From Cryobacterium breve (GTDB taxonomy: Bacteria > Actinomycetota > Actinomycetes > Actinomycetales > Microbacteriaceae), in the NCBI RefSeq assembly GCF_004402375.1, contig NZ_SOGJ01000011.1:186001-250000 (forward strand): a stretch of DNA of 64,000 nucleotides, given 5' to 3'. The notes under the pieces are model-generated. The model was not told where the DNA came from and did not search any database. It was given only the letters and a program-made list of their open reading frames with translations. How positions within the stretch are numbered: position 1 is the first letter of the stretch; each line of letters opens with the position of its first letter. A program made the position numbers and the translations under genes. Positions 43,458 to 53,216 of this stretch are shown piece after piece.

Positions 43458-44357
43458 TCAGGCGTGCACGAGGAGGGCTCCGGGAACCACGTCGATCTGC
43501 ACGGGCAGGGTGCCGACCCGCTCTCCGTCGGCGTAGGCGACGACTCGGTCGGCCTCGATCCGGATGCTGCGACACCGGGTGATCTCGACCTGCGGAAGGG
43601 TCGTATGCGTTCCGGAGAATACTTTCGGGAACACGCGGAGCAAACCCACCCGCGACAGCGGGGAGACAATGAACAGGTCAAGAAACCCGTCGTCGAGCAC
43701 TGCTCTCGGGGCGATCCGCATGCCGCCGCCGATCGACGCGTTGTTGGCGACCGAGACCAACATGGCACGCACTCGGTGCTGGTTTCCGTCGACGGTCAGG
43801 CGGTACGCGATTGGCCGAAAGGTCGCGAGCACCAGAAGCATAGCCAGGGTGTACCGGCTCTTCCCCCGCGGCCGGCGCATGCGGTTGGCCCGCTCGTTCA
43901 CCACGGCGTCGAAGCCGGCGGACAGCACGCCCGCGAACCAGATCGTGGTGTCGCCGCGGTGCACGCGGGCGGCGTCGATGGCGCGGGGCGGTCTGCTGAG
44001 GGCGTCGAGCAGATGCCGGATGGCGGCATCCGTGTCGTCGACCGGGATGCCGAGCCCGCGGGCTAAATCGTTGCCCGTGCCGCACGGCACGATGGCCAGC
44101 GGACGTCGCGTTCCGGCCAGGAGATTGGTGCCGAGGCTGACCATGCCGTCGCCACCGACGACGACGAGAACGTCAACCTCCTGGACCAGCGCGGCCTGCA
44201 CGTCCACGCGGAGAGCCTCGAAGCCGGATGCGCTCAGGCCGGTCACCCGGTGTCCGGCTCGGTCCAGAGCTGCGACGACCCGAGGACCGACGTCTCGGCG
44301 ACGGCTGAAGGACGCGGCTGGATTGATGGCGACAACGATGTGGAGAGGGAAAGACAC
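43458..44357 (-). CDS. Diacylglycerol/lipid kinase family protein
   Basis: DagK-like kinase of 299 residues that would phosphorylate diacylglycerol or a related lipid at the inner leaflet. Motifs: INPAAS near the start, VVVGGDGMVSLGTNLL (GGDGT-like, here GGDGM), VPCGTGNDLARGLGI, and C-terminal DGERVGTLPVQIDVVPGALLV. The Thr to Met change in GGDGT is unusual but seen in distant members. GTG at 44357 has CATACT 6 nt upstream, possibly leaderless. The tRNA-Glu promoter lies just beyond its stop. Confidence 0.9.
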   Translation of the reverse strand: MSFPLHIVVAINPAASFSRRRDVGPRVVAALDRAGHRVTGLSASGFEALRVDVQAALVQEVDVLVVVGGDGMVSLGTNLLAGTRRPLAIVPCGTGNDLARGLGIPVDDTDAAIRHLLDALSRPPRAIDAARVHRGDTTIWFAGVLSAGFDAVVNERANRMRRPRGKSRYTLAMLLVLATFRPIAYRLTVDGNQHRVRAMLVSVANNASIGGGMRIAPRAVLDDGFLDLFIVSPLSRVGLLRVFPKVFSGTHTTLPQVEITRCRSIRIEADRVVAYADGERVGTLPVQIDVVPGALLVHA

Positions 44358-44413
44358 CGCTCAAGTATGTCGCCAGCTTGCAGCTCACCAGGATTAAGGA
44401 TTAGCTCGAACCC

Positions 44414-45052
44414 ATGAAACTCACGAAACTCGAGCATGCGGCGCTGATCTTCGACAAAGGCGGGCGCAGACTGTTCGTTGATCCCGGTTCGTTCACGAGC
44501 CCGTTGACGGACACAGCCCGGGCTGCCGCCATCGTGATCACCCACGAACACCCTGACCACTGGACTCCGGAACAGTTGGACCGCATCATCGCGCTGAACC
44601 CCGATATCCCGATCTTCGCTCCGGCCGGCGTCGCCGCCGCCGCGGTCGGCTATCCCGTGACAGTCGTCGCAGCCGGCGATACCGTGGTGGCCGAGCCGTT
44701 CACCCTGCGTTTCTTCGGCGGCACCCACGCCGTCATCCACGAGACGATTCCGGTGATCGACAACCTCGGCGTGCTGGTCGACGAGGAGCTCTACTACGGC
44801 GGCGACTCGTTCATTCTTCCGGAGGGCGTGACCGTGCAGACCCTCGCCGTGCCTGCCGGCGCACCGTGGCTCAAGATCAGTGAGGTCATGGACTATGTGC
44901 TCGCACTCAAGCCACGCCGCACCTTCCCGACGCACGAAATGGGGCTCTCCCGGGGGGGCAAAGACCTCTCCAACGCCAGGATCAAATGGGCCACCGAGCA
45001 GAACGGCGGCGAGTTTTTGCCGCTCGAGCCGAACGAGTCCCTCGACCTGTAG
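44414..45052 (+). CDS. Metallo-beta-lactamase-fold hydrolase (UlaG/UPF0173-like)
   Basis: 212-residue cytosolic protein with the metal motif THEHPDHWTPEQ near residue 43, FFGGTHAVIH, YYGGDSFILP and a final THEMGLS, giving the histidine/aspartate set for one or two metal ions. UPF0173 proteins hydrolyse unknown phosphoester or lactone substrates. ATG at 44414 is divergent from the lipid kinase with a 56-nt gap. No Shine-Dalgarno sequence at normal distance; a TTAGCT 7 nt upstream hints at leaderless initiation. Confidence 0.85.
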   Translation: MKLTKLEHAALIFDKGGRRLFVDPGSFTSPLTDTARAAAIVITHEHPDHWTPEQLDRIIALNPDIPIFAPAGVAAAAVGYPVTVVAAGDTVVAEPFTLRFFGGTHAVIHETIPVIDNLGVLVDEELYYGGDSFILPEGVTVQTLAVPAGAPWLKISEVMDYVLALKPRRTFPTHEMGLSRGGKDLSNARIKWATEQNGGEFLPLEPNESLDL

Positions 45053-45321
45053 TGGTTGACACTCGTTTCGGGGGGTGACTCTGTAGGAATCCCACAAGGT
45101 TGACGGGTCCAGCGCGTCATGTGTTGGCCTCAGCCCTGAACTTTTGCGTGCCTTCGATTCTGCACCTGCCCCACTGCTACGTTCGTGACACTTCGGCGCG
45201 CCACCGTGCCGCGCGGCCTTCGACCAGTGGCCGCCACGCCGAGGTCTGACCGCCCACCGCACACACACCACACGAGTTCCGGCATGCCCGCATGCCTGCT
45301 CGCGTCTTCCGAGGAGCCTCA

Positions 45322-46992
45322 ATGATGAGATCTGACCGTGCCCTGTCCCGCCGAAGCACTCTCGGCATCCGTTCTACCGTGACCGGGCTCAGCCTGATGC
45401 TGGTCCTGCTGCTGACCTTCTTCTTCCTGACCACCGGGCGGCTGGCCGGCGGCGCCGAAGAACTCTCCACCGGAGCCGTCAAGGTGGAGGCAGGCTCCCT
45501 GAAAGTCGCCGGCGGCGCTGCGAAGCTGGCCGTGGGAGCCGAGACGCTATCGGAGGGCGCGGCCGCCGCGGCCGCCGGGGCCACCAACCTCCAGGCCGGG
45601 GCGACCCGGGCCAACACGGGCGCCGGCAGCCTGGCAACGGGTGCGGCGAGCGCCTCAGCCGGAGCGGGCACCCTCCTCGAGGGAGCACTCACGAGCGTCA
45701 GCGGCAGCACCAGACTGGTGCTCGGCGCTGAGTCTGCCGCGCGGGGAGCGGAGACACTGGCCGCCGGCGCCACCACCGCCGCCACCGGAGCAAATACTCT
45801 CGCTACGGGTGCCGGAGCGGCCGCGACCGGCGCGGCGACTCTCGCCGCCGGAGTCGCCACGGCCGGCACCGGTGCCACGAAGGTCGCTACGGGCGCGACA
45901 AAGGTAGCCGCGGGTGCGGCAACCCTGGCCACCGGTGCCGGCCAGCTCGCCCTCAAATCTACGACGGCTCGCGACGGCTCGGCCCTGCTCGCGGATGGAA
46001 CGGCCTTCGCCGCCCAGGGTGCGGACCAAGCGAGGCGCGGGGCCGAGACCCTCGCGTTGGGGGCTTCCGGGCTCACCGCCGGAGCCAGCAACGTCGCTGC
46101 CGGAGCGACGAAGCTGGATGCAGCCCTCGCCACCCTCACCGGTCAGGTCGAGGCGGACACGATCTCCCAGGAAGCGCTCCTCGCTACCCTCAAGGGGCTG
46201 AGCTCCGCCGCCGGCGCCCTGCACACGGGCACCACAGGGGTCGAGTCCGGCGCAGTTGCCCTCAGGGACGGATCCACCGCCCTCCGGGACGGATTGACGC
46301 CGCTGAGCGCGGGCACCGCGCTGCTTCAGGCGAAGTCCGTAGAACTGCGCGACGGGCTCACAGCCCTCGCCGCCGGCGCAGCCAAGTTGTCCGGCGGAGC
46401 CGACACGGTGGCCGCGGGGACAGGCGCCGTCGCGTCGGGGGCCGCGGAACTCCAGGTCGGCACGCAGGCACTCACCGCTGGTTCCGCGCGGGTCGCGGCC
46501 GGCACCAGCGCCGTCTCCACCGGTGCGAGTTCCCTCCAGGCCGGCACTGGCCGGGTGGCGGCCGGCGCCTCGTCGTTGTCCACGGGAGCGACGACCCTGG
46601 CGACGGGCGCCGTGAGCCTCGCCGACGGCGCAACGCGCATCTCGGTCGGCGCCGGCTCCCTGGCCGACGGCACGCAGACCCTTGCTGCCGGCGCATCCAC
46701 CCTGGTCACGGGTACCACCGCGCTCGAAACCGGATCCACTGCCCTCGCCGCCGGCACGGAGAAGGTGTCGGCCGGTTCCGGAACTCTTCTCAACGGCGCG
46801 AACACGCTCGCGGCAGGCACAGCCGAGCTGAGCGCCGGAAATGCCAAGGTGGCCGCGGGTTCAGGCAAGCTGGCCGATGGGGCCGAGACGGTGAGCTTCA
46901 ATAGAGCGGCTCCCGGCATCATCATCCTGGTCGGGCTGCTCCTGGCGGGGGCGGCCGCCTGGCTGATCCGCCGCCTGAGAATGGCTCGTTGA
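45322..46992 (+). CDS. Membrane-anchored Gly/Ala heptad-repeat protein (YhgE/Pip-type repeats)
   Basis: 556 residues. A transmembrane helix lies at about 20-40 and a second at about 530-550 (APGIIILVGLLLAG). Between them some 480 residues repeat a seven-residue unit like GAxxLAx (for example GAETLAAGATTAATGANTLA), nearly 65 times. Similar repeats occur in YhgE/Pip and phage tail-like proteins and predict a long alpha-helical coiled coil outside the membrane, tethered at both ends. ATG at 45322 follows GAGGAG by 5 nt. The usual ABC-2 permease domains are absent. Function unknown. Confidence 0.82.
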   Translation: MMRSDRALSRRSTLGIRSTVTGLSLMLVLLLTFFFLTTGRLAGGAEELSTGAVKVEAGSLKVAGGAAKLAVGAETLSEGAAAAAAGATNLQAGATRANTGAGSLATGAASASAGAGTLLEGALTSVSGSTRLVLGAESAARGAETLAAGATTAATGANTLATGAGAAATGAATLAAGVATAGTGATKVATGATKVAAGAATLATGAGQLALKSTTARDGSALLADGTAFAAQGADQARRGAETLALGASGLTAGASNVAAGATKLDAALATLTGQVEADTISQEALLATLKGLSSAAGALHTGTTGVESGAVALRDGSTALRDGLTPLSAGTALLQAKSVELRDGLTALAAGAAKLSGGADTVAAGTGAVASGAAELQVGTQALTAGSARVAAGTSAVSTGASSLQAGTGRVAAGASSLSTGATTLATGAVSLADGATRISVGAGSLADGTQTLAAGASTLVTGTTALETGSTALAAGTEKVSAGSGTLLNGANTLAAGTAELSAGNAKVAAGSGKLADGAETVSFNRAAPGIIILVGLLLAGAAAWLIRRLRMAR

Positions 46993-47010
46993 CCGACGAC
47001 AAGCAGCTAG

Positions 47011-47040
47011 CGGGGCCCGGATCAGTTGATCCGGGCCCCG
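47011..47040 (+). terminator. Intrinsic-type terminator after the heptad-repeat gene
   Basis: CGGGGCCCGGATC (47011-47023) and GATCCGGGCCCCG (47028-47040) form a perfect 13-bp stem with loop AGTT, 18 nt after the stop codon. Only a short T-containing tail follows. Confidence 0.8.
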
Positions 47041-47131
47041 CCTTGCCCGTTTCGGTCCGATAGTGAGGCCGCGACTGTACTCTGTGCTTGCACACAGCCT
47101 GCCCGCATCTCCCCCAGAAGGATGCCGACTC

Positions 47132-47299
47132 CCATGGCAGTTCTTCGAAAACCTGCCCGGACTGCAGGTGGTGCAGTTCGCACTCAGCTCAATCGCCGTC
47201 ATCATCGGAGTCGTCATGCTGATGGCCTTCCTCGCCGGGACCCTCCCGACCCGGGCCACGGCCAGACAGAACCCGGTCGCCGCCCTGCGCTACGAGTGA
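47132..47299 (+). pseudogene. C-terminal fragment of an FtsX-like ABC permease
   Basis: The frame encodes PWQFFENLPGLQVVQF, a hydrophobic helix (SSIAVIIGVVMLMAFLAG) and the typical FtsX/MacB end RATARQNPVAALRYE with TGA at 47297-47299. It is only about 56 residues of a family normally of 380 or more, and the rest of the gene and its ATPase are absent. It is a leftover of a deleted ABC exporter. Confidence 0.75.
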
Positions 47300-47756
47300 C
47301 AGGTGACAGGCCGCTCACTGATGAACGTGCGCCCGGTCGGTGAGGTCCACGGCAGCGTGTCGCCTTGAAGGTGCGCGTGAGTCCACCGATTCTCCGACTT
47401 CAGCGCATGGTCGGCCGGACACAAATGCGCGAGGTTGTCGTACGCGGTGACCCCTTCAAATGTCAGTCGAGGCTGTGGTCGAGGTCGGAATTAGCTGCCG
47501 AGCGGCGGAATCCCGGCCACCGGCAGGTTTCTTCCTGCACCCGCACATACCGGCTGAGGTCTGTCGCACCGTGTACCGGGCGCGCCCGATCGAGAGGACG
47601 ACCCCGGTCTCCGGGTGCGTCTGGACTCCGATCGGCTCGGCGCCCGCGCCACGATCTCGCGGGCGGTGTCGGGGGCGATCGGCCCATTTCCTCGTGGTGG
47701 CCGGGCTCCTCCGAGCGACCCAGGAGCATCGTCACCGACACCGACACCGATAACTG
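47290..47756 (-). pseudogene. Decayed 13E12/DUF222-type HNH endonuclease gene
   Basis: Three minus-strand frames carry successive pieces of the C-terminal half of a 13E12-repeat HNH protein: GPIAPDTAREIVARAPS, then THPETGVVLSIGRARYTV, then LSRYVRVQEETCRWPGFRR with ANSDLDHSLD ending in TGA, then FEGVTAYDNLAHLCPADHAL with SPTGRTFIS. The HNH core (CRWPG, SDLDH, HLCPADH) is recognisable but split by at least three frameshifts, so it is inactive. The N-terminal DUF222 part is missing. It abuts the FtsX fragment, marking a decay site. Confidence 0.75.
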
Positions 47757-47803
47757 CCCGAGGTCGGATGTCCCGGCGGACGAGCCACCGCCGGGAGACG
47801 CCG

Positions 47804-48922
47804 CTAGGTGGTGATGAGGTCGCGCCAGTCGGCCAGCGGCAAACCGTGGGCCTCGGAGACGGAACGGTTCGTAACCCGACCGGCGGCGACGTTCAGGCCG
47901 AGGGCCAGTGCGTCGTCGCGCTCGAGCGCGGCCTTCACACCCAAGTTGGCGAGCGACAGGGCATACCTCAGCGTGACGTTCGTCAGCGCGTAAGTCGACG
48001 TGTTCGGCACGGCGCCGGGCATGTTCGCTACGCAGTAGAAGATCGAGTTATGCACGCGGTAGGTCGGGTCCTCATGCGTGGTCGCATGGGTGTCCTCGAA
48101 GCAGCCGCCCTGGTCAACGGCGATGTCCACCAGCACGGAGCCGCTCTTCATCCGCGCCACGAGTGCGTTGGTGACGAGTTTCGGGGCCTTGGCTCCCGGG
48201 ATCAGAACGGAACCGATCACCAGGTCGGCGTCCGTCAGCGCGATCTCGATCTCGTAGGAGTTGGATGCGACGGTCTTCAGGCGACCCTGGTACTGCGCGT
48301 CGAGCTGGCGTAGGCGGTCGATGTTGATGTCGAGGATGGTGACGTCAGCTCCCAGGCCCATGGCCATGGCGGCCGCGTTGGTGCCCGCGACGCCGGCGCC
48401 CAGTACGACGACCTTCGCGGGGCGCACACCGGGCACACCGCCCAGCAGCACACCCTTGCCGCCGGCCGGGGCCATCAGGGACTGCGCGCCGACCTGCACG
48501 GCCAGCCGGCCGGCGACCTCGCTCATCGGTGCCAGCAGCGGCAGGGCACGGTTGGCGGTTTGCACGGTCTCATAGGCGATGGCGGTGACGCCGGCCTCGG
48601 CCAGGGCGCGGGTGAGGTCAGGCTCTGCGGCCAGGTGCAGGTAGGTGAAGAGAATCAGACCCGTGCGGAAGCGGTGGTACTCGGCGGCGACCGGCTCCTT
48701 GACTTTCAGCACCATGTCGGCGCGGGCCCAAACCTCGTCGGCGGACTCCACCAGCTCGGCACCGGCCAAGTGGTACTCGTCGTCGTTGATATGGGAGCCG
48801 AGGCCGGCGCCCTTCTCGATCAGAACGGTGTGGCCGGCGGCCAGAAACTCGTGAACGCCCGAGGCGGTGATTGCGACGCGGAATTCGTTGTTCTTGATTT
48901 CCTTGGGTACACCGATGATCAT
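47804..48922 (-). CDS. ald: Alanine dehydrogenase
   Basis: NAD-dependent interconversion of L-alanine with pyruvate and ammonia. The 372-residue product has MIIGVPKEIKNNEFRVA, the substrate Lys region ADMVLKVKEP, MSEVAGRLAVQVGA, the dinucleotide fold VVVLGAGVAGTNAAAMA and the C-terminal NMPGAVPNTSTYALTN. ATG at 48922 has GGAG 6 nt upstream. It is divergent from a PucR-type regulator, with a perfect palindrome between them, and a CycA-type permease follows the regulator, so the locus probably handles alanine use. Confidence 0.97.
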   Translation of the reverse strand: MIIGVPKEIKNNEFRVAITASGVHEFLAAGHTVLIEKGAGLGSHINDDEYHLAGAELVESADEVWARADMVLKVKEPVAAEYHRFRTGLILFTYLHLAAEPDLTRALAEAGVTAIAYETVQTANRALPLLAPMSEVAGRLAVQVGAQSLMAPAGGKGVLLGGVPGVRPAKVVVLGAGVAGTNAAAMAMGLGADVTILDINIDRLRQLDAQYQGRLKTVASNSYEIEIALTDADLVIGSVLIPGAKAPKLVTNALVARMKSGSVLVDIAVDQGGCFEDTHATTHEDPTYRVHNSIFYCVANMPGAVPNTSTYALTNVTLRYALSLANLGVKAALERDDALALGLNVAAGRVTNRSVSEAHGLPLADWRDLITT

Positions 48923-48977
48923 GGCCGACTCCGTTGCTTGTTGTGCTCAGTGGACGTATGACAGGGCCCCGACCCGA

Positions 48978-49006
48978 ATTCGACTCCGAACCAGTGGCGG
49001 GGTCAA
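48978..49006 (-). promoter_or_regulatory. Candidate ald promoter
   Basis: TTGACC (49006-49001) and TCGAAT (48983-48978) on the minus strand are spaced by 17 nt, giving a 5' leader of about 48 nt for ald. Confidence 0.45.
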
Positions 49007-49190
49007 GACTAAATCCACGAATCCGGTCGGGGTCGAGCCGCGCGGACATACGCGAGCTCCCGCAGTCGGCGATGGCGGAGCGAAAGGGATGTTCCGGGCC
49101 GAAATACCGGCCCCATTCAGGTCTTTTACTGCCACCCCTTGCACCGACCTGGCACTCGACCGCGGGCTCCCGGAACGGAAAACCGATTTG

Positions 49191-49212
49191 TCACTCGACA
49201 AATGTCGAGTGA
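49191..49212. promoter_or_regulatory. Perfect 22-bp palindrome between ald and the PucR-type gene
   Basis: TCACTCGACA (49191-49200) and TGTCGAGTGA (49203-49212) flank AA. It lies 62 nt before the regulator start and 268 nt from ald. The core TCGACA-NN-TGTCGA recurs upstream of cycA at 52223-52236, and a half site (GCACTCGAC) is at 49152-49160. It is likely an operator for the regulator encoded beside it. Confidence 0.65.
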
Positions 49213-49261
49213 GAAACCGTCAAACGTCGCCTGATGTCCGTTTCGGGTCTGTTCCGGCCCC

Positions 49262-49267
49262 TAGCAT
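49262..49267 (+). promoter_or_regulatory. -10 element TAGCAT of the PucR-type regulator gene
   Basis: TAGCAT ends 7 nt before the ATG at 49275, fitting a leaderless transcript. The palindromic operator is centred about 67 nt upstream of it. Confidence 0.5.
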
Positions 49268-49274
49268 TGAGCCA

Positions 49275-50498
49275 ATGAAAACCGCGGAAGTCGAAGACCT
49301 GGTCGAACACTTAGCGGCCCGTCTCGACCGCGCGCTCTCGCTGGAGGACCTCGACGGCGGCCTGCTGGCCTACAGCCGCGACCAACCACTCGCCGACAGC
49401 GTGCGGGTCAATTTCCTGCTTAGCAAGAAGGTCCCTGCCGACGTCAGCGCCTGGCAACTGCAACACGGCATCAACACGGCGGTGCGCCCCGTGGTCGTTC
49501 CCGCCAACGCCGCATTGGGTATGCTCGGCCGGGTCTGCGTGCCACTCATGGTGCGGGGGTTCCGGGTGGGCTACCTGTGGGCGATGCAGGGGTCGCACGA
49601 CGACTCGCCGGAGGAGATCCTCCGTGAGCTGCCGGCTGTACGCGGCAAGCTGGACCGGCTCGCCGAGACGCTGCTCGACACGAACACCGCCGAGTCCGAG
49701 CACCGCCGCCAGCGGGAAGCACGGTTCCTCGCCGCCTGCCACGCGGGGACATCCGCTATCGATGACATCGCGGGCTGGCCGCAGATCCACGCGACCGGAC
49801 CCTGGCACCTCGCCACACTGATGCCCCGCCCCGACGAGCATCACGCCGGGGAGGGCACGCCCGACCCTGAGGCCGGCGTTCTGCTGCAGCGCATCTCGGC
49901 CCTGCACGCCACGGTCGGAATCGATGCGGCCCGGTTCAGCGCCGGCACCGAGACCCACGCGATCGTGCTGCTCCGGGATTCCCCGGGCAAGGTTGCCCAC
50001 ACCGAGATCCTGCACCGGTACCGGGCTGAACTCGCCCGGCGCGGCGGCACCCCCGAACGTCCCGATCTGATGGGGTTCAGCGAGGTCTTCACCGACCTCC
50101 GGCGGCTCCCGGATGCCTACGTCCAGTCACGCAAAGCGGTGCAGGCCGCCGCCGTCGACGCCAGGTTGGGCACCATCGCCGACTTCCGCCAGATCGGCGT
50201 CTACCAGTTCCTCGCGGCCAGCAGCCGCAACCTTTCCCCCGTCGAATCGGTCTACTTCGCCGAGCTGCGGGACTTCGACGTCAACCACGAACTGCTGCCC
50301 ATGCTGGAGCTGCTCTACGACACCGACGGGTCGGTTCAGGATGTCGCGGCGGTCCTGCACCTGCACCGCAGCAGCATCTACAACCGGCTGGCGAAGATCC
50401 GCACGCTGATCGGAGCCGACCCGCTGGGTGGCCAGGTTCGGCTGGAACTGCACCTGGCCATGAAGGCCGACCGCTGGTCGCGCCGGCCCCGGATCTAG
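49275..50498 (+). CDS. PucR/CdaR-type transcriptional regulator
   Basis: 407 residues with an N-terminal sensory part (about 1-150, including ADSVRVNFLLSKKVPADVSAWQ), a GGDEF-like middle region, and a C-terminal PucR helix-turn-helix: LLYDTDGSVQDVAAVLHLHRSSIYNRLAKIRTLIG. This family often activates neighbouring amino-acid or purine catabolic genes. Being divergent from ald and adjacent to cycA, it is the likely regulator of both. ATG at 49275 is 7 nt after TAGCAT, so the mRNA is probably leaderless; a longer open frame upstream is not supported. Confidence 0.88.
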   Translation: MKTAEVEDLVEHLAARLDRALSLEDLDGGLLAYSRDQPLADSVRVNFLLSKKVPADVSAWQLQHGINTAVRPVVVPANAALGMLGRVCVPLMVRGFRVGYLWAMQGSHDDSPEEILRELPAVRGKLDRLAETLLDTNTAESEHRRQREARFLAACHAGTSAIDDIAGWPQIHATGPWHLATLMPRPDEHHAGEGTPDPEAGVLLQRISALHATVGIDAARFSAGTETHAIVLLRDSPGKVAHTEILHRYRAELARRGGTPERPDLMGFSEVFTDLRRLPDAYVQSRKAVQAAAVDARLGTIADFRQIGVYQFLAASSRNLSPVESVYFAELRDFDVNHELLPMLELLYDTDGSVQDVAAVLHLHRSSIYNRLAKIRTLIGADPLGGQVRLELHLAMKADRWSRRPRI

Positions 50499-50523
50499 CC
50501 CCAGGGCCAGCTCCGCTCCAGCG

Positions 50524-52011
50524 CTAGCTCCGCAAGAGCGCGGCCTTTTCGGCGCGGGCCTCGGACTTCCATTCTTCGATCCTGGCCTGCTGAAGGGGCG
50601 CCCTGCGGTTGACGTGCCAGGCGGCGCCGAGCGACAGGAACCAGAGCGGGGCTACGACCAGGGCGAGGCGGGTGTCCTCCGCCTGGCCCAGTGCCCAGAG
50701 CATGAAGGCGAAGAAGACCAGCACGACCCAGGGCATGAACCGGGCCCCGGGCATCCGGTATGCGGACGCCGCGTGCAGTTGCGGACGGCGGCGGAGGAAG
50801 GCGAGGTAGCTGACCATGATGATCGACCAGACGAACATCGTCAGCACCGATGCGACCGAGGTGACGAGCGTGAACGCCCCCATGAAGGAATCCCCGGTGT
50901 AGAGCAGAACCAGCCCGGCAAGCAGGAAGATGCAGGAGAAGAGCAGGGCATTCTGCGGCACCTTGCGGCGACTCAGGGTGCCGAACGCCTTCGGGGCATT
51001 GCCGTCCTGCGCGAGGCCGTAAACCATCCGAGAGGTGGAGTAGATTCCGGAGTTGGCGCTCGACGCGGCGGAGGTGAGCACGACCAGATTGACGACGATG
51101 GCCGCAACCCCGAGCCCCGCGAGGGCGAACATGCCGATGAATGGGCTGCTGCCAGGGTCGATAGTGCGCCACGGGTTGACTGACATGATGACGACCAGGG
51201 CACCCACGTAAAAGAGCAGCAGTCGCAGCGGAATGGTGTTGATGGCCCGAGGCAGGTTTGTCTCGGGATCCTTGGTCTCCGCGGCCGCGGTTCCGACGAG
51301 TTCGATGCCGGCGAAGGCGAAGATGGCGATCTGGAAGCCGAGCACGAATCCGGCCACGCCGTGCGGGAACATGCCGCCGTCGTTCCACATGTTCTCGAAA
51401 CCGGCCACGGCGCCCGAGGGCGAGGTGAAGCGGGTGGCGATCATCACGAGGCCGGTGCCGATCAGAGCCAGGATGGCGATGACCTTGACCAGGGCGAACC
51501 AGAACTCTGCCTCACCGAACGCCTTGACGCTCGGCAGGTTGAGCACGATCAGCACGACCGGTGTGAGGAGGGCCGGGATCCACAGCGGCGTGCCCGGTGC
51601 CAGCACGTCGACGTAGCCGGAGATGGCCACGATGTCGGCCACGCCGGTGACCACCCAGAACGCCCAATACGACCAGCCGGTGAAGAAACTCGCCCAGGGG
51701 CCGAGCAGGTCGCCAGCGAAGTCGCTGAACGACTTGTAGTTGAGGTTGGACAGCAGGATCTCGCCCATGGCCCGCATCACGAAAAAGAGCATGAAGCCGA
51801 TGATCATGTAGACGAAGATCACGGCCGGCCCGGCAAGGGAGATGGTTTTTCCGGCGCCCATGAACAGGCCGGTTCCGATAGTGCCGCCGATGGCGAGCAT
51901 CTGGATGTGCCGCCGGCTGAGAGATCGGGCGAGGTTCGGCTCCGCGTGGGAATCTCGGGTCACGGAACCAGTGCTCGTGGTTCCGGTCTTTGCGGTGGTG
52001 CGTTCAGGCAT
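50524..52011 (-). CDS. cycA: D-serine/D-alanine/glycine permease (CycA-like)
   Basis: APC-superfamily secondary transporter of 495 residues with twelve predicted helices. Stretches such as RRHIQMLAIGGTIGTGLFMG, AGPAVIFVYMIIGFMLFFVM, NYKSFSDFAGDLLGPWASFF and ELVGTAAAETKDPETNLPRA follow Escherichia coli CycA closely. It imports D-alanine, glycine and D-serine. ATG at 52011 is preceded by GAGGAAG. It converges on the regulator gene, and the shared palindrome upstream supports joint control with ald. Confidence 0.93.
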   Translation of the reverse strand: MPERTTAKTGTTSTGSVTRDSHAEPNLARSLSRRHIQMLAIGGTIGTGLFMGAGKTISLAGPAVIFVYMIIGFMLFFVMRAMGEILLSNLNYKSFSDFAGDLLGPWASFFTGWSYWAFWVVTGVADIVAISGYVDVLAPGTPLWIPALLTPVVLIVLNLPSVKAFGEAEFWFALVKVIAILALIGTGLVMIATRFTSPSGAVAGFENMWNDGGMFPHGVAGFVLGFQIAIFAFAGIELVGTAAAETKDPETNLPRAINTIPLRLLLFYVGALVVIMSVNPWRTIDPGSSPFIGMFALAGLGVAAIVVNLVVLTSAASSANSGIYSTSRMVYGLAQDGNAPKAFGTLSRRKVPQNALLFSCIFLLAGLVLLYTGDSFMGAFTLVTSVASVLTMFVWSIIMVSYLAFLRRRPQLHAASAYRMPGARFMPWVVLVFFAFMLWALGQAEDTRLALVVAPLWFLSLGAAWHVNRRAPLQQARIEEWKSEARAEKAALLRS

Positions 52012-52222
52012 GGGTCCACTTCCTCAAAACGGCACAGACGCAGCCACCCAGAGGACGACCGTGTCAACCGCGCTGGGGACGTCACGGTTGTGAGGCCCGA
52101 TCAGCGCGGTTCTGAATTGCAACGGTAGTGCCTCGAACGGGGGCCCCGAACCAGAACGACCCCCGCGGTTGGCCTCCGCCCCGCTCCCCCGACCGCGGCG
52201 CATGCGTGCCGGCCAGCCGGGA

Positions 52223-52236
52223 TCGACAGCTGTCGA
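52223..52236. promoter_or_regulatory. Palindrome TCGACAGCTGTCGA upstream of cycA
   Basis: A perfect 14-bp palindrome 212 nt upstream of the cycA ATG, in a 299-nt non-coding stretch (52012-52310). It matches the core of the 49191-49212 palindrome (TCGACA-NN-TGTCGA). Possible second operator of the PucR-type regulator. The stretch also holds TTGACA on the minus strand (52067-52062) without an obvious -10. Confidence 0.5.
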
Positions 52237-52310
52237 GCATCCGTGTCGGAAAGATCGTCGGCTGTTCGGGAACCCTGGATCGATAGAAGACCAGTCCAGA
52301 CCAGGACAGT

Positions 52311-53202
<892 letters not shown>

Positions 53203-53216
<14 letters not shown>

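Noticed and set aside
45322-46992. Phage tail tape-measure protein
   Set aside because: Repeats are similar in style, but both ends are transmembrane helices and no phage genes are nearby.
47804-48922. NAD(P) transhydrogenase alpha subunit
   Set aside because: Shares the fold, but length, MSEVAGRLA and the C-terminal NMPGAVPNTSTYALTN fit alanine dehydrogenase.
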